DNA from: a virus
DNA: 64,000 bases
Reading direction: 5' to 3' (one strand)
Virus record (IMG/VR): IMGVR_UViG_3300031595_000166
Coordinates: 1-64,000 of that record
Of this stretch, positions 49,789-56,378 are shown piece by piece; position 1 is the stretch's first letter; every line of letters begins with the position of its first letter. A program made the translations under genes and the position numbers. A model generated the notes under the pieces. It had not been told where the DNA came from. It did no database searches and saw only the letters and a program-made list of their open reading frames with translations.

Positions 49789-50848
49789 GGAACCTTCCTG
49801 TACTCTGTTGCTGACCATATGTAGTTATACTTGGCGATGATGAGTTTTTCAACTTATCAGCCAATTCACCATAACTTTTTGTCTGAGTAAACAACACTTT
49901 GCCATCATCTGGATCATAAGTGATCTTGATATCCTGCTTCATTGATTTACGGAATAGCCTATATGCGTGCTTTGGATTTACTCGGAAGTACAGCATTGCA
50001 CGCTTGATCTCGGTCATAAGTTCATTCTGATAGCAGATACGATCTGGAACACAATCATCGTTATCCCAAGACGAATATTGACCTCTGCGAGACAGTTTAC
50101 AACTGATAGTATAATACTCTTCAAGAGTGTCATAAACTGTATGGATTGTTAATCGCTCCCAGTCTTTGGAAACATAGGATGAGTATCCAGTGCCATAATA
50201 CGAAGTATTCTGAATCGATGAAACTTCATTCGTCCAAAACACAACTGTAAAATCTGAATACCTACCAGACTTCGATGAACTGCTAGCAGAACATACTTGA
50301 TTTAGTTCTCGGAACTTATACTTTTCAAGTGATTGAAGCGTTGGCTTCTTTTCTGATTTTGATATTACGGATGACCATGTAGTCTCGGTTGATTTTGGTG
50401 TGCTCGTAGTTGTTGTAATATCTGAAACTCTAACGAGAGCAGCAGAAGACGCTTGTGTTGCGGAGGATACATTGTCTTTGATTTGTGCTGTATATGCGTG
50501 AGTTTTCAAGTGATTGGTTAGATAGTTGACATGGATATTGGCAGTGCATAGACTACACTTTACCCAGTCTTTGACATTAGAGAGATTGCTTGGCTCTGTC
50601 ATTGGCTTTGTCTCTTTTGGAAAATCACGGTTTTGAATTGATAGCGGGTTGCCATCATCATCAAGAACATCTGAATGACTGTCTGTATATGTAATATGAA
50701 CCTGCTCGCCAAGTTTCTCACCCAACGCAAGGGATGAATTGCGGTCATGAATATTATGATTCTGATTATTGAAACTGCTTCGGGATTGATTGCGATGAGG
50801 ATGTTCGCAGATCATTTGCCCGCATAAGTAGCATATACCTTGTATCAT
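49757..50848 (-). CDS. Zinc-finger protein with C-x-L-C-G head and C2H2-like motif
   Basis: 363 residues. Head C-Y-L-C-G-Q-M-I-C-E-H-P-H-R shared with 46841; then a disordered Asn/Ser-rich part; K-C-S-L-C ... H-L-K-T-H-A at about 100-120 is a C2H2-like finger; a Ser/Thr-rich linker; and a C-terminal folded domain with Y-R-L-F-R-K-S-M-K. No membrane helix. Its end overlaps the M50 protease start by 32 nt. Confidence 0.65.
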   Translation of the reverse strand: MIQGICYLCGQMICEHPHRNQSRSSFNNQNHNIHDRNSSLALGEKLGEQVHITYTDSHSDVLDDDGNPLSIQNRDFPKETKPMTEPSNLSNVKDWVKCSLCTANIHVNYLTNHLKTHAYTAQIKDNVSSATQASSAALVRVSDITTTTSTPKSTETTWSSVISKSEKKPTLQSLEKYKFRELNQVCSASSSSKSGRYSDFTVVFWTNEVSSIQNTSYYGTGYSSYVSKDWERLTIHTVYDTLEEYYTISCKLSRRGQYSSWDNDDCVPDRICYQNELMTEIKRAMLYFRVNPKHAYRLFRKSMKQDIKITYDPDDGKVLFTQTKSYGELADKLKNSSSPSITTYGQQQSTGRFHGFSGYEFDG

Positions 50849-51081
50849 TACTTTATTCCATGCGCAAGAAGAATTGCGGCAAGGGCTTTCTGTTGTGCCT
50901 TGCGTTCGCGCTTGCGTTGTTTCTTTGACTTTGGAACAACGGAATACTTACAACAAGTTGGGCAACGACCATCAAGATATACTTGATTCTTCTTCTTGTC
51001 TGGATCAAGAACTTTTGATTGGCAGACACGGCAGATTAGCCCATAGCAGTAGTCGATTGTTTGAATTAGTTGTGGTTCCAT
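50848..51081 (-). CDS. Small zinc-ribbon protein with basic C terminus
   Basis: 77 residues: Y-C-Y-G-L-I-C-R-V-C and R-C-P-T-C-C form a four-Cys ribbon, then a Lys/Arg-rich helix (K-S-K-K-Q-R-K-R-E-R-K). Likely nucleic-acid binding. One-base overlap with the next gene. Confidence 0.6.
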   Translation of the reverse strand: MEPQLIQTIDYCYGLICRVCQSKVLDPDKKKNQVYLDGRCPTCCKYSVVPKSKKQRKRERKAQQKALAAILLAHGIK

Positions 51082-51153
51082 TTTTGTTATGCTTGGAATA
51101 TAGCCATTGGCTGTGGCAATGTCAATGTGTGTTGGTGTAAGCTAAAAACTAAG

Positions 51154-51289
51154 AAAGGCACAAAAATCTAGCAGCGTTTTCCGACCTGATGTGATGTATA
51201 GGTTCATTCGGTAAGTTCCTGCAATCGCCGGAAGACCGAGGAAGTTATATTTCACGACCGGAAGCGGTGCTTATGATTTTAGTGCCCTT
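51154..51289 (-). ncRNA. Structured RNA or terminator closing the tRNA-like array
   Basis: A 15-nt inverted repeat (51154-51168 with 51275-51289, one T-T mismatch and one G-U) closes a 136-nt segment with inner hairpins TCGGT/ACCGA, TTCC/GGAA and CCG/CGG. The outer stem is followed by CTTAGTTTTTAG, so it could be a 3' processing or termination signal for the array. It does not fold like the four tRNA-like units. Confidence 0.5.
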
Positions 51290-51309
51290 GCTTATCTAAA
51301 AGAATAAAT

Positions 51310-51386
51310 TGGTGAGGAAGCCTGAGGCGAGGCAGGATTTCAATATCCGAAGATATTGCGATCTAACAATCTTGATCTACTTCCCC
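51310..51386 (-). ncRNA. tRNA-like RNA 4 (no anticodon)
   Basis: 77 nt. Acceptor GGGGAAG/CTTCCTC with G2-U71, D stem GATC/GATC with a 10-nt loop lacking the usual GG, then G, then an 18-nt hairpin CAATATC-TTCG-GATATTG in place of the anticodon arm, variable AAAT, T-like arm CCTG/CAGG, A73 and encoded CCA. The hairpin has 7 perfect pairs and a UUCG tetraloop, so no anticodon can be presented. Confidence 0.75.
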
Positions 51387-51387
51387 A

Positions 51388-51463
51388 TAGTGACGCTACG
51401 TCCGATGAAGGAACGACTTACTGATCCAAGGATCAGTCGAGCTTCTGTTTACTCCATAGCGCC
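51388..51463 (-). ncRNA. tRNA-like RNA 3 (no anticodon)
   Basis: 76 nt. Acceptor GGCGCTA/TAGCGTC with G2-U71, D stem GAGT/GCTC, hairpin ACTGATC-CTTG-GATCAGT (7 bp, CUUG loop), variable AAGT, T-like arm CGTTC-CTTCATC-GGACG (5 bp), A73 then CTA. One base separates it from unit 4. Different sequence from the other units but the same fold, so pairing is preserved by compensating changes. Confidence 0.75.
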
Positions 51464-51483
51464 GTAATAAAAACTATAAAACT

Positions 51484-51556
51484 TCGTGAGCTCGTTCCGT
51501 TTGAGGGAAGCCTCTTAATCCGAAGACTAAGCGAACGTTCTGCATTCTGCGAGCCC
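51484..51556 (-). ncRNA. tRNA-like RNA 2 (no anticodon)
   Basis: 73 nt. Acceptor GGGCTCG/CGAGCTC with G2-U71, D stem GAAT/GTTC, hairpin CTTAGTC-TTCG-GATTAAG (7 bp with one G-U), variable AGGC, T-like arm TTCC-CTCAAAC-GGAA, A73 then CGA. The T loop CTCAAAC is close to the canonical TTCAAAC. U-rich spacers flank the unit. Confidence 0.75.
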
Positions 51557-51567
51557 ATAATAAAAAC

Positions 51568-51639
51568 TGGTGAGGTGATCCGGTATAAGCGGAATTTCCT
51601 TGCGCGAACGCACGGCGATCTCTCTTGATCTATCACCCC
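51568..51639 (-). ncRNA. tRNA-like RNA 1 (no anticodon)
   Basis: 72 nt. Acceptor GGGGTGA/TCACCTC with G2-U71, D stem GATC/GATC, hairpin CCGTGCG-TTCG-CGCAAGG (one mismatch), variable AAAT, T-like arm TCCG-CTTATAC-CGGA, A73 and encoded CCA. First unit after the promoter, about 32 nt into the transcript. Confidence 0.75.
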
Positions 51640-51677
51640 GTCTTTCGGTCATTCACTTTCGCGTCCGACTTACCTAC

Positions 51678-51706
51678 AATCTAAGTCTGCTACCTGCCGT
51701 TGTCAA
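51678..51706 (-). promoter_or_regulatory. Sigma70-type promoter of the tRNA-like array
   Basis: -35 TTGACA (51701-51706), 17-nt spacer, -10 TAGATT (51678-51683). Predicted start about 51671. No start codon with a ribosome site follows, so the promoter serves the RNA array. Confidence 0.75.
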
Positions 51707-51710
51707 CCCC

Positions 51711-51950
51711 CTACTTGCGTAGTTGGATGCCGCCGTTCTTCCCGCGTGGGCAGTGAAGCTCGGGACGACTTGCCACATACATACTGATGATAGCCACTGC
51801 GCCACCGACTGTCAAGCCGTTAGCCTCGGCAATCTCATTAGCAAGCGCCGTCGAACCAATGGTTCCGCCATTTGGAATTGCCGCATTGATGCGTGTCTCA
51901 ACAACATCAAGAAAATTACTAATCGTATCAATTACAACTTGTTTGCTCAT
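51711..51950 (-). CDS. Small helix-turn-helix-like protein
   Basis: 79 residues from the ATG at 51950, 8 nt after GAGGA; the longer frame starts with GTG inside the ribosome site. I-G-S-T-A-L-A-N-E-I-A-E-A-N-G-L-T-V-G-G resembles a helix-turn-helix, with a basic end R-G-K-N-G-G-I-Q-L-R-K. Similar in layout to the leaderless gene at 54720. Might regulate the adjacent array. Confidence 0.6.
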   Translation of the reverse strand: MSKQVVIDTISNFLDVVETRINAAIPNGGTIGSTALANEIAEANGLTVGGAVAIISMYVASRPELHCPRGKNGGIQLRK

Positions 51951-51973
51951 AGTTTTGTTCCTCACTTACAATC

Positions 51974-52002
51974 AATGTAGCCACTGCCAACCGCCCTGTC
52001 AA
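51974..52002 (-). promoter_or_regulatory. Sigma70-type promoter
   Basis: -35 TTGACA (51997-52002, preceded by C), 17-nt spacer, -10 TACATT (51974-51979). Start about 51967, then GTGAGGA and the ATG at 51950. Confidence 0.7.
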
Positions 52003-52014
52003 GCCCCCGCCACA

Positions 52015-52125
52015 TCACTTTTTATCAGTGTAATAACCCATATATCCAGTAATACATCCAGTGAAAAACCCAATCACTATGATTACTACCGCGCATTCGA
52101 TTATACTTATTGCATCCATTGTCAT
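52015..52125 (-). CDS. 36-residue membrane peptide
   Basis: ATG at 52125 (or 52119): A-V-V-I-I-V-I-G-F-F-T-G-C-I-T-G-Y, then Y-Y-T-D-K-K. Single membrane span, overlaps the upstream stop by 4 nt. Confidence 0.5.
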   Translation of the reverse strand: MTMDAISIIECAVVIIVIGFFTGCITGYMGYYTDKK

Positions 52126-52301
52126 TTCCCTAATACCCGCTTTACCAACCGACCAACCATAACGAACGGATATGCTATCGCACAAGCAACTGCAAGCACA
52201 ACCGTTTCACTAAGACCATTATCTTTCGGTCGCCTTTTTTTTTCTTCCGATAGACAATGACCTTGTTCTTGAATCGGCTTTATTGGTCGTCTTGTTGCCA
52301 T
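52122..52301 (-). CDS. Small membrane protein with basic N terminus
   Basis: 59 residues from the ATG at 52301. K-K-R-R-P-K-D then a hydrophobic segment V-V-L-A-V-A-C-A-I-A-Y-P-F-V-M-V and R-L-V-K-R-V-L-G-K. Possible single-span protein. Confidence 0.5.
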   Translation of the reverse strand: MATRRPIKPIQEQGHCLSEEKKRRPKDNGLSETVVLAVACAIAYPFVMVGRLVKRVLGK

Positions 52302-52343
52302 TTTATTTCTCACTTTTTCACTTAGGATCAATTTACATCAAAA

Positions 52344-52466
52344 TCAAACTACGGAATCATTACCGTCATCATTACCGTCTTTACCACGACGATCTCCAAT
52401 TTGCAATAAAAAACCAACGCCTAAAATAATACCAATGAATACAATATAACCAGTTATAAACAACAT
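52344..52466 (-). CDS. 40-residue membrane peptide
   Basis: ATG at 52466: I-V-F-I-G-I-I-L-G-V-G-F-L-L, then a polar Asp/Gly/Arg tail D-R-R-G-K-D-G-N-D-D-G-N-D. Single span with an acidic tail. Starts 4 nt after the upstream stop. Confidence 0.5.
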   Translation of the reverse strand: MLFITGYIVFIGIILGVGFLLQIGDRRGKDGNDDGNDSVV

Positions 52467-52470
52467 ATTA

Positions 52471-52941
52471 CTACTCCAACTCCACTCTACATTGTCCATC
52501 AATAAGGCTGGCATAAATACCGAACCCCTTCAACATATCCAATATTTTAGCACCAATCTCTCTTGTGAAGACCGGAGATTTAATATTACCATACAATATA
52601 TCTCTACATCCTACGATACTGATTTTAGTTATTTCTCTCATAGATTTTATTGCTGGTACTCTATCTTGCTCAGGAAACCCAAGCATTCTGATCCTTACGC
52701 CAGAATCAGGCTCAACATAATCTCCCAAGTTGATTTTTTGAACTGGTCGCTCACCTAATTTATTTTGACCAGTGAAAGACGGATTTTCTTCCATTGGAGT
52801 AATTGTTCCAATGGCAGATTGAATATTTCCAACAACATTTGCAGCGATCTGCGCAATGTCCATAATCTCTTTGGAAGAAAGACTACGATTGAGTTTTACG
52901 TGAAAAATACCGTTTTGATTTTCATTTTTGATTTCGAACAT
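52471..52941 (-). CDS. Protein with ribosomal L7/L12-like C-terminal domain
   Basis: 156 residues from the ATG at 52941. The last 60 residues (A-I-K-S-M-R-E-I-T-K-I-S-I ... C-R-D-I-L ... F-G-I-Y-A-S-L) follow the L7/L12 C-terminal pattern K-V-I-K-x-V-R-E-x-T-G-L-x-L-x-x-A-K-x-x-V. The N-terminal half is unrelated. If real, it could dock on translation factors; the match is by pattern only. Confidence 0.5.
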   Translation of the reverse strand: MFEIKNENQNGIFHVKLNRSLSSKEIMDIAQIAANVVGNIQSAIGTITPMEENPSFTGQNKLGERPVQKINLGDYVEPDSGVRIRMLGFPEQDRVPAIKSMREITKISIVGCRDILYGNIKSPVFTREIGAKILDMLKGFGIYASLIDGQCRVELE

Positions 52942-52943
52942 AA

Positions 52944-53132
52944 TTAATCCCATTGTTTATCTATTCGTGCCAACATAATCTTATCATACTCTTGTTCTTC
53001 CCAGCCACAATTTTTCAACACCAATCTAAAATCGATCAATGCTTGCTTTACTTCCTCAACGCTTCTTGCTTTGGCAAAAATATCCGCTTCCAATCTTGCT
53101 ACTGTATCGAATGGAATCTTATATTTTGACAT
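52944..53132 (-). CDS. Hypothetical small helical protein
   Basis: 62 residues from the ATG at 53132 (M-S-K-Y-K-I-P-F-D); helical, with W-E-E-Q-E-Y-D-K-I-M-L. Overlaps the upstream gene by 14 nt. Confidence 0.5.
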   Translation of the reverse strand: MSKYKIPFDTVARLEADIFAKARSVEEVKQALIDFRLVLKNCGWEEQEYDKIMLARIDKQWD

Positions 53133-53637
53133 CAACCATTCCGATCTCTTGAATTGTATGCAATGGACAATCAATATTAGAAGTGTTCTTCATATAAATA
53201 TCATACTGCTCAATAAGTTTCTTGGCGTTCTCTAATGTCTTATTGGCATTTGTAATTGTAATTTGTTCTTGAACTGCCAAGAGATATTTTGGATCTGTAT
53301 CTTTATTAGAAGGCGGACCATCCAATGATTCTTTCAACTGTGAATATCTTGATGATATGGAGTGTCGTTGTAGTGGTGGCGGAACTTCTAAATAATCAGG
53401 TAAAAACTCATATATTTGTTCTGCTGCTACTGGTGTTGGCGGCTGTGTCAATGGAATCGTAAATCTATTACCATAGGGCTTCTTAGATTTTTTCTGTTCT
53501 ACTTTTACTGGTTCTTTCTTTTGCCTTACACCAATGTTTTCTTCAATCTTTTCAATGACATACTCAACGGCTTTTTCTTCTTTATTGAATGCTAATCCGT
53601 TTGGTTGATTATTTTCATAATGAACATATACATACAT
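53119..53637 (-). CDS. Hypothetical protein with Pro-rich middle
   Basis: 172 residues. Beta-rich start Y-V-Y-V-H-Y-E-N-N, Lys-rich linker, P-L-T-Q-P-P-T-P-V and V-P-P-P-L segments, then a helical end. Not recognised. Confidence 0.55.
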   Translation of the reverse strand: MYVYVHYENNQPNGLAFNKEEKAVEYVIEKIEENIGVRQKKEPVKVEQKKSKKPYGNRFTIPLTQPPTPVAAEQIYEFLPDYLEVPPPLQRHSISSRYSQLKESLDGPPSNKDTDPKYLLAVQEQITITNANKTLENAKKLIEQYDIYMKNTSNIDCPLHTIQEIGMVDVKI

Positions 53638-53650
53638 AATATATCTCTTT

Positions 53651-54475
53651 CTAATCTATAACTATAACTTTATTGTTTTTCTTCTTGCATTTATTATTCC
53701 ATTCATCAATCGTCCATCCGTATTCTTTTATGATGGATGACCAATGCTCATCATATGTTTTTTTATCGAATGTCCTCGCCAACTCACACAAGTCATTGAA
53801 TTTCGCTCTTTGCGTTGTCTTCATATCGAATGAAGATCTAATCGGATCTGCTTGCAGATCTTTCTTCAATTCTTTGATTCTATTATCACGATTGGCATTG
53901 ATTTCTTCTTTGATCAATGGTAGTAGATCTTGCTCGTGTAATGTTGGATGCAGTGCTTTTACTTTGGCTGTTGCTTTTAGCTCATCAATTTGATATCGAA
54001 GGTTCTTATTAGACTCTCTGTATTGATCAATGGTATTGATTAGTGTTTCCGTAGATTTTTGTTCTTGTCGTTCGGATCTTCTTCCCTGTTCAACTCCAAG
54101 GAGGAACGCAATGTTTAGAACGATATCAATAACTTTGATATTGCTTTTATTTTGTTTTTCAATATTCTTTTCTGTGAATTGATTTTTCGGGGAAGGAAAA
54201 GATTGAAGTTCTTGTTTGCCAAGATTGTATCCTTCATAGTCGAAGGACTTAATATTATTACGATCTAATCTGTATGCTTTACGAATTATGTCTTTTAGAG
54301 GATCGATTAGTTTTTTATATTGAATGAGTGCGGAAGGATCATCCGGCCACTTCTTCATCTTCTTTTTCTTTTGAGCTTCTTGTGCTGGTGCTACTACTGC
54401 CGCCGTTGTTGAGACGCCAGACAAGTCTGCACGCATTTGATCCAATGGATTCTGTTGTCGAAGAGGATTATTCAT
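53651..54475 (-). CDS. Hypothetical coiled-coil protein
   Basis: 274 residues; Ala/Lys-rich start, long charged helices (Y-R-E-S-N-K-N-L-R-Y-Q-I-D-E-L-K-A-T) and a helical end with W-T-I-D-E-W-N-N-K-C-K-K-K. Could be scaffold or virion associated, by composition only. Confidence 0.55.
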   Translation of the reverse strand: MNNPLRQQNPLDQMRADLSGVSTTAAVVAPAQEAQKKKKMKKWPDDPSALIQYKKLIDPLKDIIRKAYRLDRNNIKSFDYEGYNLGKQELQSFPSPKNQFTEKNIEKQNKSNIKVIDIVLNIAFLLGVEQGRRSERQEQKSTETLINTIDQYRESNKNLRYQIDELKATAKVKALHPTLHEQDLLPLIKEEINANRDNRIKELKKDLQADPIRSSFDMKTTQRAKFNDLCELARTFDKKTYDEHWSSIIKEYGWTIDEWNNKCKKKNNKVIVID

Positions 54476-54748
54476 TTAGCATCTTCGTATTTGTGTATTG
54501 ATCAATACTTCACATAGACGAGCAATGATTTTAGAACGCCTAATGACTTCCGTTTTATCAAGTTTCTTGAATAGATTGAAAACATCAATCTGAGCATCTT
54601 GATTGCTACCAGTTGCAATTGCATCCACAACATTATAGAACTGTTCTGGTTCGAACTTGCCGAAGTGATTTTCTAAGTCTAATGTTAGACCGTATGGTGT
54701 GAATATAGATTGAAAACGATTAGGACGCCGAGAGTTGCGTGATTGCAT
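54476..54748 (-). CDS. Hypothetical helical protein
   Basis: 90 residues from the ATG at 54748 (M-Q-S-R-N-S-R-R-P-N-R-F); the longer frame reads through the upstream gene. Basic start, then F-E-P-E-Q-F-Y-N-V-V-D-A-I-A and a basic end. Not recognised. Confidence 0.55.
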   Translation of the reverse strand: MQSRNSRRPNRFQSIFTPYGLTLDLENHFGKFEPEQFYNVVDAIATGSNQDAQIDVFNLFKKLDKTEVIRRSKIIARLCEVLINTQIRRC

Positions 54749-54932
54749 ATCTACCACCTTTACCTGCAATGATATGACCGTCATTTGCTACTGTTTCTGC
54801 AATAGCAATGCGAACGGATCTTGGAACATTATGGTTCTGTAATTCTTTGTCTGCAATACCTCTGGCGTCATAACCGCCACCGTATTGCTGCATAATATGT
54901 GTGTATAATTTTATTGCATCTATAAGGTTCAT
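54720..54932 (-). CDS. Small winged-helix-like protein, leaderless start
   Basis: 70 residues: A-R-G-I-A-D-K-E-L-Q-N-H-N-V-P-R-S-V-R then I-I-A-G-K-G-G-R-Y-A-I-T-Q-L, the helix plus beta-wing pattern of small DNA-binding proteins. The ATG is 6 nt after the -10 box. It resembles the 51711 protein in layout. Confidence 0.6.
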   Translation of the reverse strand: MNLIDAIKLYTHIMQQYGGGYDARGIADKELQNHNVPRSVRIAIAETVANDGHIIAGKGGRYAITQLSAS

Positions 54933-54938
54933 AGGAAC

Positions 54939-54966
54939 AATGTAAGCCTTTTTTGGGCGTTGTCAA
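54939..54966 (-). promoter_or_regulatory. Sigma70-type promoter, leaderless message
   Basis: -35 TTGACA (54961-54966, preceded by C), 16-nt spacer, -10 TACATT (54939-54944), then GTTCCT and the ATG at 54932. Confidence 0.75.
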
Positions 54967-54972
54967 GCCCCG

Positions 54973-55012
54973 AAAATGAAAAGACCCTACAATGGCGCTT
55001 TGCCGTAGGGTC
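54973..55012 (-). terminator. Rho-independent terminator
   Basis: GACCCTAC pairs with GTAGGGTC (8 bp), with an inner GGC/GCC pair, and on the minus strand the stem is followed by TTTTCATTTT. It would end transcription coming from 55.2 kb before the next promoter. Confidence 0.75.
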
Positions 55013-55253
55013 AGTTATCCGAAGTTAATTCGCCCTGAGGAGAGACAATCCTGTTAGGCTTTCTCGACATAAGATCGGAATGTCAAGGCTAGTTATAGTG
55101 TGCCAACACTTTCTTTCTTGATGCAAGTAATAATTCAACGATGATCCTCTTTGGAGTATTGAATTACTTTGCGCGAACCTAATTGAAGATAGGTTCTAAT
55201 AACCCCGAGCATGATCGGGGAAGTCTTTGTGTATGCGCGCACGCGCGTGCATA
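55013..55253 (-). ncRNA. Structured intergenic RNA region
   Basis: 241 nt without a gene. On the minus strand, in order: CG-rich GCACGCGCGTGC, hairpin CCCCGA/TCGGGG, hairpin GAACCTA/TAGGTTC, a TGCGCG/CGCGCA pair that can close both of these as a branched unit of about 75 nt, and AAGTAATTCAA/TTGAATTATTACTT with a bulge. The branched unit has a T-arm-like stem next to the closing stem, loosely like a tRNA. Purpose unknown. Confidence 0.45.
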
Positions 55254-55517
55254 TTATAGTTCTACTTGTATGTAGCCAGCAGATCCCGGAATGCCGGGAG
55301 TCAATTCCGAATATCCCGGTTCGGGAGAATATCCGGCATTGAAGTTGATCCTATCAGTATTGAACTCGTGTGCTAAGGCATTGATTTGCATCAATGTGAT
55401 TGACTTAAGACTTGGCGGGCGAAACCGGAATCCAGTTTTATACTCTTCCCAATCAACAACTTTTCCAATAACTTTCTCAACTCGTTCTTGGTATTCTGAT
55501 TTTTTTGACTTTGCCAT
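55254..55517 (-). CDS. Hypothetical protein
   Basis: 87 residues: Lys/Ser start, W-E-E-Y-K-T-G-F-R-F-R-P-P-S, then a Gly/Pro/Tyr-rich end. Not recognised. One-base overlap with the upstream gene. Confidence 0.55.
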   Translation of the reverse strand: MAKSKKSEYQERVEKVIGKVVDWEEYKTGFRFRPPSLKSITLMQINALAHEFNTDRINFNAGYSPEPGYSELTPGIPGSAGYIQVEL

Positions 55518-55903
55518 TACAGTTGTCTTTCTTTCAATAACTGTTCTACTTCTTCTTCGGCTGCAATAATGAACGGATCTTTTCCTGGTGGAGGAATATA
55601 CGCGCCTGTATATACTGTTTCTTTCACAACCCTATATTTCTTTTGCCCCGTCTGTTCTAATGTGGTTCTGTATTTTTTGTATTCGAGCATCTTATTTTTC
55701 AAACGCTCAATATGCTCCCCGACAAACATCATACCATAAACTAAACACTTTGCACCAAAATAAACCGGGAACAATATCCACGCCCAAGAATTCGCCGCCA
55801 TCATATCAAAATTATCATATTTCTCTTTGCTAAACCATGAGCAAGCAAAATACATACCAAGTGATATAACATTATAAATCGCTAAAATAATTAGCAGTTC
55901 CAT
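55517..55903 (-). CDS. Membrane protein with two N-terminal helices
   Basis: 128 residues. Hydrophobic helices at about 2-20 and 40-60, then a charged cytoplasmic-type domain with E-H-I-E-R-L-K-N-K and E-E-E-V-E-Q-L-L-K-E-R. Function unknown. Confidence 0.6.
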   Translation of the reverse strand: MELLIILAIYNVISLGMYFACSWFSKEKYDNFDMMAANSWAWILFPVYFGAKCLVYGMMFVGEHIERLKNKMLEYKKYRTTLEQTGQKKYRVVKETVYTGAYIPPPGKDPFIIAAEEEVEQLLKERQL

Positions 55904-56097
55904 TAGATCTTACCATCAATGGCATCATCATAACATCGCACGAATGCTTTACCAATCTCAGTATCGTTCTGAATTTCGATCAGCAAGTCTTGCAATGAAT
56001 AGTCCCTACCATCAAGATCAATGAACGGCGCCATTGTCTCGGCAGGTTCGTCCTCAATCCAAGTCTGCAACATTTCAATAGCAGTATCACGATCCAT
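55903..56097 (-). CDS. Hypothetical acidic small protein
   Basis: 64 residues, helical and acidic (W-I-E-D-E-P-A-E-T, D-G-R-D-Y-S-L-Q-D). Overlaps the 55517 start by one base. Not recognised. Confidence 0.55.
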   Translation of the reverse strand: MDRDTAIEMLQTWIEDEPAETMAPFIDLDGRDYSLQDLLIEIQNDTEIGKAFVRCYDDAIDGKI

Positions 56098-56103
56098 TTG
56101 CTT

Positions 56104-56199
56104 TCACCCAATTATCGTTAATATTTTCCATATTGCAACTGATGCTAACCCTAACAACATCATTACCCATATCAACGCTGTGTCAGTTTTTTTGCTCAT
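56104..56199 (-). CDS. 31-residue membrane peptide
   Basis: ATG at 56199: K-K-T-D-T-A-L-I-W-V-M-M-L-L-G-L-A-S-V-A, then W-K-I-L-T-I-I-G. Single span; overlaps the end of the upstream gene by 17 nt. Confidence 0.5.
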   Translation of the reverse strand: MSKKTDTALIWVMMLLGLASVAIWKILTIIG

Positions 56200-56377
56200 T
56201 ATTCCCGCCTTGTGTTATCTCAGACGAATATTGTCTGTGTCTAACACAATACGAACATGGGCAGTCTTCTTCACCCCACCATTTACTAAGCCCTATCTTT
56301 TGACAAACCCAATAGAATCTGTGGAAAAGAATGTTTTCGTCAATCCAATCGAGTAAATGAATGATCCATAGTTTCAT
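56183..56377 (-). CDS. Small aromatic/Cys protein
   Basis: 64 residues: L-W-I-I-H-L-L-D-W-I-D-E-N, F-Y-W-V-C-Q-K, then C-P-C-S-Y-C-V-R-H. Three clustered Cys plus one earlier could hold a metal. Not recognised. Confidence 0.55.
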   Translation of the reverse strand: MKLWIIHLLDWIDENILFHRFYWVCQKIGLSKWWGEEDCPCSYCVRHRQYSSEITQGGNNEQKN

Positions 56378-56378
56378 T

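Noticed and set aside
51433-51636. Minus-strand ORF of 67 codons through the RNA array
   Set aside because: It runs through three paired tRNA-like units and their U-rich spacers, and its composition is not protein-like.
55064-55086. Minus-strand TTGACA at 55081
   Set aside because: No acceptable -10 box 16-18 nt downstream.
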